Positions 1 to 5,622 of a stretch of 5,700 nucleotides of DNA are shown here, in pieces; positions within the stretch are counted from its first letter, which is position 1; each line of letters begins with the position of its first letter. The stretch covers positions 1 to 5,700 of the forward strand of contig CALVJI010000071.1 of assembly GCA_944332105.1 (NCBI GenBank), written 5' to 3'. Origin of the DNA: an uncultured Bacilli bacterium (GTDB lineage Bacteria > Bacillota_I > Bacilli_A > RF39 > UBA660). Under the pieces are notes generated by a model. It was given only the letters and a program-made list of their open reading frames with translations. It was not told where the DNA came from and searched no databases. The translations under genes were made by a program, and so were the position numbers.

Positions 1-1
1 T

Positions 2-682
2 TTAATCAAAGATTTAACCGGTGAAGAAAAACCACGTGAGAAAGCCAAGAAATATGGAGTTAGTGCTTTAAGCGATGTCGATTTACTGGCAATTATTCTA
101 AGAACTGGCACCAAAAACTCATCAGCAATTGATTTAGCTCATGAACTTCTAAAAGAGTATGGCAGTTTGACTGCTTTAGAAAAAGCTAGGTTCACTAAAT
201 TAAAAGCCTTTAAAGGAATAGGGGAAGTAAAAGCGATCACACTACTTGCCGCCTTAGAACTTGGAAGACGGACGACAAACCCCACAGAAACGCCAAAAAT
301 CCAAATCAAAGAAAGTAAAAATGTCTACGAATATTTTCATTCACTTTTTACTTTCCAAAGTCAAGAACAATTCTATGTGCTGTTCTTAGATACCAAAAAC
401 TATGTTTTAACGAAAAAATTACTCTTTATGGGTACTGTTAACCAAAGTATGGTTCATCCCCGTGATGTCTTTAGAGAAGCCTTACTTCATAATGCAGTGA
501 AAATTTTATGTATCCATAATCATCCGAGTGGCAATGTCACACCAAGCATCGCGGATGAGAAAATCACAAGAGAATTAAAAAGAATCGGCGACATGATGGG
601 CATAAGTTTAATCGACCACGTCATCATCGGTAAAGATACATACTATAGTTTTCTAGAACATAGAAAGGATATTTGGCAATGA
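2..682 (+). CDS. radC: RadC family JAMM/MPN+ domain protein, 5' partial
   Basis: The reading frame is open from base 2, before any visible start codon, to TGA at 680-682, giving 226 visible residues. RadC proteins are usually about 220-230 residues, so only a few N-terminal residues lie outside the window. The first visible residues (LIKDLTGEEKPREKAKKYG) match the usual RadC N-terminus with its PRE(K/R) motif. A helix-hairpin-helix follows, with its GIG turn at 215-223. The C-terminal JAMM metalloprotease-like domain carries HNHPSG, with metal-ligand histidines at 515-517 and 521-523 and the aspartate at 554-556 (HxHPSG...PSxxD). The domain appears intact. The cellular role of RadC is unsettled: the historical DNA-repair label is not well supported and no peptidase substrate is known. 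An internal TTG at 167 is not the real start because homology continues upstream. The stop overlaps the mreC start (ATGA), which suggests co-transcription and translational coupling. Confidence 0.95.
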   Translation, partial: LIKDLTGEEKPREKAKKYGVSALSDVDLLAIILRTGTKNSSAIDLAHELLKEYGSLTALEKARFTKLKAFKGIGEVKAITLLAALELGRRTTNPTETPKIQIKESKNVYEYFHSLFTFQSQEQFYVLFLDTKNYVLTKKLLFMGTVNQSMVHPRDVFREALLHNAVKILCIHNHPSGNVTPSIADEKITRELKRIGDMMGISLIDHVIIGKDTYYSFLEHRKDIWQ

Positions 683-1338
683 AAAAAAAGGGTATTATTA
701 TTTTTCTTTTCTTTCTTTTCCTATTCTTCTTTCTTGGAAAAGATTGGGTATATTCTTTGTGGATTCAAAAAGATTTTAATTTAGCTAAAAGCATCGTTTT
801 AGAAAGTGATTATCAAAATCTCAAACAAGAATATGAAGCATTATTAGAATATCACGAATTAGAAAGTCCATTTCTACAAGAAGGGATTACCAGCAAAGTC
901 ATCCTCCATGATCCGTATTACTTTTTTGAAGAAATCACCATTTTAAAAGGCAGTGAAGAGGGGATTACCAAAGGCGATGCCGTCTTAAATGAAGAAGGCC
1001 TAGTAGGAATCGTCAGCAAAGCCTCTAAAAGTAGCAGTGCGGTAAAACTTTTGACACATCCCGAGACTTCCATATCAGTTAGAGTTGAAAATAGCTATGG
1101 CATTTTAAAAATGAGTGAAGGAAGACTAATTGTAAGTGATATGACCAATCAAACGCCGATTTTAACAGACAGTATAGTCTACACATCAAGTTTTACTTCT
1201 ATTCCAGGCGATATTCCCATCGGTACAGTTAAAGAAGTTTTAAATAGTACTTTAGAACAAACATTAGTGATCGATCCTTTCGTTGATTTTTCAAAATTAA
1301 ACTACGTAAGTATTAGAAAGAGTGTGACCAATGAATGA
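679..1338 (+). CDS. mreC: Rod shape-determining protein MreC, compact form
   Basis: This encodes a 219-residue membrane-anchored protein of the cell-elongation machinery. In known systems MreC links the cytoskeleton to peptidoglycan synthases outside the membrane. Residues 5-20 form an extremely Phe/Leu-rich signal anchor after three lysines. Residues about 30-62 are charged and helical, fitting the MreC coiled coil. From about residue 70 come the beta-rich domains, with family signatures ILKGSEEGI (88-96), GLVGIVSK (107-114), a GIL at 141-143, and IPGDIPIGTVKEV (175-187). At 219 residues it is shorter than common Bacillota MreC proteins (about 280-300), mainly in the anchor and coil part. 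I chose ATG 679 because AAAGGA at 664-669 sits nine bases upstream and the ATG overlaps the radC stop; a TTG at 673 is in frame but poorer. The gene overlaps the next one by 8 bases. No mreB separates it from radC. Confidence 0.9.
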   Translation: MKKKGIIIFLFFLFLFFFLGKDWVYSLWIQKDFNLAKSIVLESDYQNLKQEYEALLEYHELESPFLQEGITSKVILHDPYYFFEEITILKGSEEGITKGDAVLNEEGLVGIVSKASKSSSAVKLLTHPETSISVRVENSYGILKMSEGRLIVSDMTNQTPILTDSIVYTSSFTSIPGDIPIGTVKEVLNSTLEQTLVIDPFVDFSKLNYVSIRKSVTNE

Positions 1339-1687
1339 ATTTCTGCCTGTTTATTTTTTTCTGATTCTACTAAGTTTCATCAAAGAAAATACAGCTCCGT
1401 ACTTTTTCTTCGCTTGTCTTTTTCTTGATGCCATCGTCTATAAACTGCCATTTATCCATACGATACTAGGGCTTGTTTTTGTCATATTAAATGCCTCGTT
1501 ACCATCTAAAAACACCCGTCGCCGTACTTTAATTAGAACCTGTTTAAATACCTTTTTCTTTCTCTTCATCCTAAGTATTCTATATCGAAAATTTTCTTTT
1601 ATTTTAATGATTACCAATATCTTCTATAATCTATTATTCACTTTTTTGTTATATAAAAGACCTAGACTCCGTTTGCAAGAAAAATAG
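1331..1687 (+). CDS. Small hydrophobic membrane protein in the mreD position (MreD-like)
   Basis: This encodes a 118-residue, strongly hydrophobic protein. About five membrane segments can be drawn (near residues 4-17, 23-36, 40-56, 68-86 and 89-108), with a basic loop NTRRRT around 61-66 and a basic tail. Position is the main clue: it starts inside the end of mreC in another frame (8-base overlap), exactly where mreD stands in mreBCD clusters. MreD is a polytopic inner-membrane partner of MreC in cell-wall elongation. The protein is short for MreD (usually about 160-180 residues), and I see no sequence motif that proves the family, so the symbol is left blank. The ATG at 1331 has only a weak purine-rich site (AGAAAGAG just upstream), consistent with coupling to mreC translation. 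The 3' end overlaps the convergent regulator gene by 26 bases, and no terminator hairpin is evident downstream. Confidence 0.6.
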   Translation: MNEFLPVYFFLILLSFIKENTAPYFFFACLFLDAIVYKLPFIHTILGLVFVILNASLPSKNTRRRTLIRTCLNTFFFLFILSILYRKFSFILMITNIFYNLLFTFLLYKRPRLRLQEK

Positions 1688-2258
1688 TCTTTCCTTTCCG
1701 TTTAATCTTTTTTTCATTTTCTAAATCTTTTAACTTGCGCATTAAGCTACTACGATCAACTCCCAAATAATCCGCAAGTTCTTTATAAGTTAAAGGAATC
1801 TCAAATCTTCTTTTTTCGTTGAGACTTGCCAGAGACCGAAAATAGGAAAGCAGTTTATCTTCCATATTTTTCTTTTGTAAAATACTAATTTTTTGATTTA
1901 ATAAATAAGTATAGGAAATACATTTATCTAATAAATAAACTAAATATTTAGAAGAGGAGTTTTGGGTAAAAAAAGTATAATCTACAAAATAAACTTCGAC
2001 ATCACTATTACAAACAAAGAACAAATCATTTTCTTCATTGTAGATCCACATATTAGAAAAAAAATCGTGTTGACTAAAATGATCGATATATAAAAGATTG
2101 CCATGAACATCTGACTTCATCAACGACACTTTTCCTTTTTGCAAGAACAAAATTTCTTGCTTTTTATTTTGAAAAAATGGTAAAAACTCTCCTTTTTTAT
2201 ATGTATTATACCTTCCATAACGAATGATCTCTTGCCAAATTTCTAAGTCTGCAGTCAT
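1662..2258 (-). CDS. Crp/Fnr family transcriptional regulator
   Basis: This encodes a 198-residue DNA-binding regulator. Residues about 15-95 fit the cyclic-nucleotide-binding-type beta barrel (YKKGEFL, then FLQKGKVSL, then LLYIDHF). Residues about 102-140 form the long dimerisation helix. Residues 153-195 are a Crp-type winged helix-turn-helix: IPLTYKELADYLGVDRSSLMRKLKDLE, followed by the wing KIKRKGKTIFL. In the recognition helix R169 and R174 align with the Crp arginines R180 and R185, but the Crp Glu181 position is Ser, so the operator may differ from TGTGA-N6-TCACA. Only two cysteines (C83, C113) are present, too few and wrongly placed for an Fnr [4Fe-4S] cluster. The start is supported by AGGAG at 2267-2271 (minus strand), eight bases from the ATG. 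The gene is divergent from nrdD across 193 bp and converges on the mreD-like gene. Control of nrdDG-dut and autoregulation are inferences from position; the signal is unknown. Confidence 0.9.
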   Translation of the reverse strand: MTADLEIWQEIIRYGRYNTYKKGEFLPFFQNKKQEILFLQKGKVSLMKSDVHGNLLYIDHFSQHDFFSNMWIYNEENDLFFVCNSDVEVYFVDYTFFTQNSSSKYLVYLLDKCISYTYLLNQKISILQKKNMEDKLLSYFRSLASLNEKRRFEIPLTYKELADYLGVDRSSLMRKLKDLENEKKIKRKGKTIFLANGV

Positions 2259-2282
2259 ACTTCCAACTCCTAACTCATTCTT

Positions 2283-2291
2283 ATTATAGCA
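2283..2291 (-). promoter_or_regulatory. Extended -10 promoter element for the Crp/Fnr-family gene
   Basis: Read on the minus strand this is TGCTATAAT, a perfect TATAAT hexamer (2283-2288) with the TGn extension (2289-2291). Transcription would start near 2276, leaving a leader of about 18 bases that contains the AGGAG site. No good -35 hexamer sits at 16-18 bases. A perfect minus-strand TTGACA exists at 2321-2326, but its 32-base spacing is too long to pair with this -10. The promoter would therefore depend on the extended element and perhaps on an activator. Confidence 0.6.
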
Positions 2292-2415
2292 GTTTTTTCA
2301 GGTGTTGCATATATCACTAGTGTCAATTTATGAAAAAAAATTTCACGATAAATAAAGGGATTTTCATAAGTCGAAAAAATCTGTTGCAAAAGTCACGCGT
2401 TTTTTAAAAAAATTC

Positions 2416-2424
2416 TGCTATAAT
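2416..2424 (+). promoter_or_regulatory. Extended -10 promoter element for nrdD-nrdG-dut
   Basis: The sequence TGCTATAAT gives a consensus -10 at 2419-2424 with a TGn extension. Predicted transcription starts near 2430-2431, with a short leader of about 21 bases before the nrdD ATG at 2452; that leader carries the ribosome binding site AGAGGTGA at 2437-2444. At the -35 position (about 2396-2401) the sequence is CGCGTT, unlike TTGACA. A missing -35 next to a strong extended -10 is typical of activator-assisted promoters, and the neighbouring Crp/Fnr-type gene makes that plausible. I recognise no convincing pair of NrdR boxes in the 193-bp region. Confidence 0.7.
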
Positions 2425-2451
2425 CGGACTTAAGGTAGAGGTGAAGTAATT

Positions 2452-4590
2452 ATGGAAACGAAAATTCAAATCATCAAACGAAATGGCAATAAAGAGGATT
2501 TTAATCCTGAAAAAATTAAGGTCGCGATTCGTAAAAGCGCGGAAAGGGTGATGATCAAACTCACTCCAGAAGCAGAAGACGAAGTCGTAAAAATCGTCCT
2601 AGATTATGTGGGAAGTGGCACGACCAATTTAGATGTCTCACAAATTCACAACTGTGTCGAAGCAGCGCTAGAACAAGTAAATCCCCTTGTCGCGAAAAGC
2701 TATCGTGAATATCGAAATTACAAAAAGGACTTTGTTCATATTTTAGACAAAGTATACCAAAAAGCTCAAGCGATTAACTATATAGGTGATAAAGAAAACT
2801 CAAATACCGATAGTGCTCTAGTCGCAACCCAAAGAAGCTTAACATACGGGGCTTTAAATAAAGAACTTTACAAAAAGTTTTTCTTGACGAAAGAAGAAAT
2901 TGAAGCATGTGAAGATGGCTATATCTATATTCATGATATGAGTGCCAGACGTGATACAATGAACTGCTGTCTTTGTGATATCGGTGCAGTGTTAAAAGAT
3001 GGCTTTGAAATGGGTAACCTTTGGTATAATGAACCAAAGACTCTCGAAACCGCATTTGGTGTAATGGGCGATGTGATCATTCACACTGCTGCCATGCAAT
3101 ATGGAGGCTTTACCGTTCCGGAAGTAGACACGATCTTAGCCCCATACGCGAAAAAAAGCTACGACAAACATTTTAACGAATATTTATCTATTCGTGGCGA
3201 AACAGAAGACAAGGATGGGAAAGCGGATGCCTATGCTTGGAAAAAAGTTACCCGCGAATGCGAACAAGGCTATCAAGGAATTGAATACAAATTAAATACG
3301 ATTGGTTCAGCAAGAGGAGACTATCCATTTGTTACCTTTACATTTGGTATTGAAAAAGATCCATTTGGTCAAATGATTACCAAAACGATTTTAAATACTC
3401 ATAAAAAAGGCCAAGGAAAACCCGGATTTAGAAAACCAACCCTTTTCCCAAAACTTGTATTCTTATACGATAAAGATCTCCATCAAAAAGGCAAAGAACT
3501 TGCAGAAAGCTTTGATACAGCCCTAGAATGCAGTGCCAAAACCATGTATCCAGACTACTTATCTTTAACAGGGGAAGGATACGTTCCTGAAATGTACAAA
3601 AAATATAAACGGGTAATAAGCCCAATGGGTTGCCGTGCTTTTCTTTCTCCTTGGTATGAAAGAGGAGGCATGAAACCTGCGGATAGTAAAGATAAACCAG
3701 TCTTTATTGGCCGTTTTAACATCGGTGCAATTTCTTTAAATTTACCAATGATTTTAGCCAAAGCGAGAGAAGAACAAAAAGACTTCCATGAAGTATTAGA
3801 TTATTACTTAGAAATGATTCGTAAAGTTCATTTACGGACTTACCAATACTTAGGTAAGAGAAAAGCGAGTATCAATCCAATTGCTTTTTGTGAAGGAGGC
3901 TTCTACGGTGGTCATTTAAAACCAAACGAAGCAATCGAACCGGTCTTAGAAAGTGCTACCGCTTCATTTGGCATCACTGCTTTAAACGAACTACAAGAAC
4001 TTTATAACGGTAAGTCTTTAGTTGAAGATGGTGAATTTGCTTTAGAAACAATGAAATACATTAATCAAAAAATCAACGAATTCAAAGAAGAAGATGGTAG
4101 ACTCTATGCAATTTACGGTACCCCTGCCGAAAGTTTATGTGGTTTACAAGTAGAACAATTCCGTAAAAAATACGGCATCGTTGAAGGCGTTAGCTCACGA
4201 GAATACGTTTCAAATAGTTTCCACTGTGGTGTTTGGGAAGATATCACAGGCATTCAAAAACAAAATTTAGAAGAAAGATTCTGGGATTTATTCCGCGGTG
4301 GTCGTATTCAATATGTTCGTTATAATTTAAACTACAACAAAAAAGCAATGCGTACCTACATCGAAAGAGCGATGGACAAAGGCTTCTATGAAGGAGTAAA
4401 TCTATCTTTAGCTTATTGCAACAACTGTGGCCATGAAGAATTAGATATGGATGTATGTCCAAAATGTGGCAGCAACGATTTAGTAAAAATTGATCGAATG
4501 AACGGCTACTTATCTTATTCAAGAGTTCATGGAGACACTCGGTTAAATCATGCCAAAATGGTCGAAATCTCAGAAAGAAAATCAATGTAA
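2452..4590 (+). CDS. nrdD: Anaerobic (class III) ribonucleoside-triphosphate reductase, catalytic subunit
   Basis: This encodes a 712-residue cytoplasmic enzyme, the same length as E. coli NrdD, that reduces NTPs to dNTPs by glycyl-radical chemistry without oxygen. Residues about 4-92 are an ATP-cone allosteric domain (IIKRNGNKEDFNPEKI through AKSYREYRNY). The barrel contains MNCCLCD, with cysteines at 172, 173 and 175, one of which likely matches the first active-site cysteine. It also contains SPMGCRAFL with C394, the expected thiyl-radical cysteine. The C-terminus has a four-cysteine zinc site (C656, C659, C669, C672) followed by RMNGYL, in which G685 is the expected glycyl-radical residue, then RLNHAK and a typical basic end. 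All key residues are present, so it should be active once NrdG has acted on it. AGGTGA at 2439-2444 lies seven bases before the ATG. The nrdG gene follows after ten bases. Confidence 0.98.
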   Translation: METKIQIIKRNGNKEDFNPEKIKVAIRKSAERVMIKLTPEAEDEVVKIVLDYVGSGTTNLDVSQIHNCVEAALEQVNPLVAKSYREYRNYKKDFVHILDKVYQKAQAINYIGDKENSNTDSALVATQRSLTYGALNKELYKKFFLTKEEIEACEDGYIYIHDMSARRDTMNCCLCDIGAVLKDGFEMGNLWYNEPKTLETAFGVMGDVIIHTAAMQYGGFTVPEVDTILAPYAKKSYDKHFNEYLSIRGETEDKDGKADAYAWKKVTRECEQGYQGIEYKLNTIGSARGDYPFVTFTFGIEKDPFGQMITKTILNTHKKGQGKPGFRKPTLFPKLVFLYDKDLHQKGKELAESFDTALECSAKTMYPDYLSLTGEGYVPEMYKKYKRVISPMGCRAFLSPWYERGGMKPADSKDKPVFIGRFNIGAISLNLPMILAKAREEQKDFHEVLDYYLEMIRKVHLRTYQYLGKRKASINPIAFCEGGFYGGHLKPNEAIEPVLESATASFGITALNELQELYNGKSLVEDGEFALETMKYINQKINEFKEEDGRLYAIYGTPAESLCGLQVEQFRKKYGIVEGVSSREYVSNSFHCGVWEDITGIQKQNLEERFWDLFRGGRIQYVRYNLNYNKKAMRTYIERAMDKGFYEGVNLSLAYCNNCGHEELDMDVCPKCGSNDLVKIDRMNGYLSYSRVHGDTRLNHAKMVEISERKSM

Positions 4591-4595
4591 AGGAG
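4589..4595 (+). promoter_or_regulatory. Ribosome binding site that fixes the nrdG start
   Basis: AAAGGAG overlaps the nrdD stop codon and lies five bases before ATG 4601. The same frame opens earlier with an ATG at 4550, but that would add 17 residues encoded inside the nrdD tail, without a comparable site. The protein from 4601 also begins just where NrdG proteins usually do. Confidence 0.85.
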
Positions 4596-4600
4596 TAATC

Positions 4601-5137
4601 ATGAAATATCACAACATTACAAAAGCCGACATGCTAAATGGCGAAGGCTTACGCGTAGTCCTTTGGGTAAGTGGGTGCAATCACGCTTGCCCAGGTTGCC
4701 ATAACCAAATAACGTGGAATGCCAACAACGGTCTTTTATTTGATGAAAGTGCCAAAGAAGAAATCTTTAATGAACTTAAAGAAGATTGGTGTGCCGGTCT
4801 AACCCTTTCAGGAGGAGATCCCTTATTTCCTCTAAACCGACCAGTTATTAAGGATCTAGTCCTTGAAGTACGAGAAAAATTCCCAAATAAAACGATCTGG
4901 TGTTACACGGGTTATACTTGGGAAGAACTTCAAAAAGAAAAAAAGAAAGATCCAAATATTGAAAGCATTTTAGAAAACATCGATGTTTTACTAGATGGCC
5001 GTTTCATATTAAAAGAAGCCGATGAAAAAATTCATTATGTCGGCAGTCGCAACCAAAGAGTAATTGATGTTCCAAAAAGTCTAGAAAATAAAAAAATCAT
5101 TTTATATATTGATAATGCAAAGGAGGTGGAAGTATAA
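4601..5137 (+). CDS. nrdG: Anaerobic ribonucleotide reductase-activating protein (radical SAM)
   Basis: This encodes a 178-residue radical S-adenosylmethionine enzyme that binds a [4Fe-4S] cluster and abstracts hydrogen from the C-terminal glycine of NrdD to make the stable glycyl radical. The cluster motif is C26-x3-C30-x2-C33 (SGCNHACPGCHN), the arrangement typical of NrdG, preceded by the GEGLRVVLWVSG strand. Further signatures are TLSGGDPLF (SAM-binding GGDP region, from about residue 68), WCYTGYTWEEL, and a DVLLDGRF strand typical of the NrdG C-terminal half. Length is close to the family's usual 155-180 residues. It follows nrdD by ten bases, and its stop TAA shares a base with the ATG of dut, so the three genes almost certainly form one transcript. 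No defect is visible. Confidence 0.97.
   Translation: MKYHNITKADMLNGEGLRVVLWVSGCNHACPGCHNQITWNANNGLLFDESAKEEIFNELKEDWCAGLTLSGGDPLFPLNRPVIKDLVLEVREKFPNKTIWCYTGYTWEELQKEKKKDPNIESILENIDVLLDGRFILKEADEKIHYVGSRNQRVIDVPKSLENKKIILYIDNAKEVEV
5119..5128 (+). promoter_or_regulatory. Near-perfect Shine-Dalgarno sequence for dut inside nrdG
   Basis: AAAGGAGGTG, almost the full complement of the 16S rRNA 3' end, lies within the last nrdG codons, eight bases before the dut ATG at 5137. It is the strongest ribosome binding site in the window. Although dut overlaps nrdG by one base (TAATG), it can therefore recruit ribosomes on its own and may be translated more than the upstream genes. Confidence 0.85.
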
Positions 5138-5595
5138 TGCGCACACGTGGTTTTGAAATTGCTAAAGGCTATGAAGACAAAGATATTCATCTACCCGTTA
5201 GAAAAACAAAATATGCTGCCGGCTATGATGTCGAAGCAGCCGAAGATGTAGTCATTCCAGTTTATAAACCAGGTATAAAACCAACCCTTATTCCAACTGG
5301 TTTAAAAGCCTACTGTGAACCTGATGAATTTTTCATGTTAGTAAATCGCAGTTCCGGACCAAAAAAAGGTTTCTTAATGGCCAATAGCATTGGCATTGTA
5401 GATCATGATTATTACAACAACGAAGGAAACGATGGTCACTTCTATTTCCAATACTTTAATTGTTCAGACAAAGAGATTACAGTTCATAAAGGGGACGTTA
5501 TTGGACAAGTCATATTCCAAAAATACTTAATCGTAGATAATGATAATCCCGAAGACAAAATAAGAACCGGAGGATTTGGTAGTACAGATAAATAA
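5137..5595 (+). CDS. dut: dUTP diphosphatase (trimeric dUTPase family)
   Basis: This encodes a 152-residue cytoplasmic enzyme hydrolysing dUTP to dUMP and pyrophosphate. All five motifs of the trimeric family are visible in order: motif 1 AAGYDVEAAEDV (A27-G29-D31), motif 2 NRSSGPKKG (N70-G78), motif 3 around GIVDHDYY (G86-Y93, with D89 the likely catalytic Asp), motif 4 KGDVIGQ (118-124), and motif 5 RTGGFGST (143-150) at the C-terminal arm. Motif 3 departs from the usual VIDxxYRG form: DHDYYNNEGNDGHFYF is longer and acidic, as I recall for some Bacillota and phage dUTPases. Length is normal for the family (about 140-170). A dCTP deaminase is a distant relative, but the RSS and GGFGST motifs favour dUTPase. 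Placement behind nrdDG suggests it removes dUTP made by the triphosphate reductase and supplies dUMP for thymidylate synthesis. It is the last gene before the terminator. Confidence 0.93.
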   Translation: MRTRGFEIAKGYEDKDIHLPVRKTKYAAGYDVEAAEDVVIPVYKPGIKPTLIPTGLKAYCEPDEFFMLVNRSSGPKKGFLMANSIGIVDHDYYNNEGNDGHFYFQYFNCSDKEITVHKGDVIGQVIFQKYLIVDNDNPEDKIRTGGFGSTDK

Positions 5596-5622
5596 AAGCG
5601 AATCAAAAAAATTCGCTTTTTT
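5594..5622 (+). terminator. Intrinsic terminator of the nrdD-nrdG-dut operon
   Basis: A perfect 10-bp inverted repeat, AAAAGCGAAT (5594-5603) and ATTCGCTTTT (5611-5620), encloses a seven-base loop (CAAAAAA) and ends in a six-T run (5617-5622). The stem begins within the dut stop codon. The GC core is only three pairs, so much of the stem is A-U, but stem plus T-tract is the classic form. The complementary strand ends in TTTTATTT, so it could also work in reverse for a convergent gene beyond the window. Confidence 0.9.

Noticed and set aside
167..169. TTG at 167 as the radC start
   Set aside because: The frame is open and RadC-like (PREK motif and helical N-terminal domain) for 55 codons upstream, so the gene runs off the left edge of the window.
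2331..2345. TGAAA-N5-TTTCA inverted repeat before nrdD
   Set aside because: It is an AT-rich five-base-arm repeat in a run of A residues; it is easily due to chance and matches no operator I can name.
2381..2396. CcpA (cre), Rex, NrdR or canonical Crp/Fnr box in the nrdD promoter
   Set aside because: The block does not fit these consensus patterns at enough positions, and no second NrdR-like box is present at the expected spacing.
2774..3055. Minus-strand open frame of 93 codons inside nrdD
   Set aside because: It lies wholly opposite a well-conserved gene, has no recognisable domain or ribosome binding site, and its composition looks like a shadow of nrdD.
3428..3761. Two overlapping minus-strand open frames (65 and 68 codons) opposite the middle of nrdD
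   Set aside because: They are short, overlap each other in different frames, and lie opposite the C394 region of nrdD.
4550..4600. Upstream in-frame ATG extension of nrdG
   Set aside because: It would add 17 residues encoded within nrdD, without a ribosome binding site as good as the one before 4601, and these residues do not fit the NrdG N-terminus.
4244..4612. Minus-strand open frame of 122 codons opposite the nrdD end and nrdG start
   Set aside because: It overlaps the conserved zinc and glycyl-radical region of nrdD in antisense and shows no domain, so it is a shadow frame.
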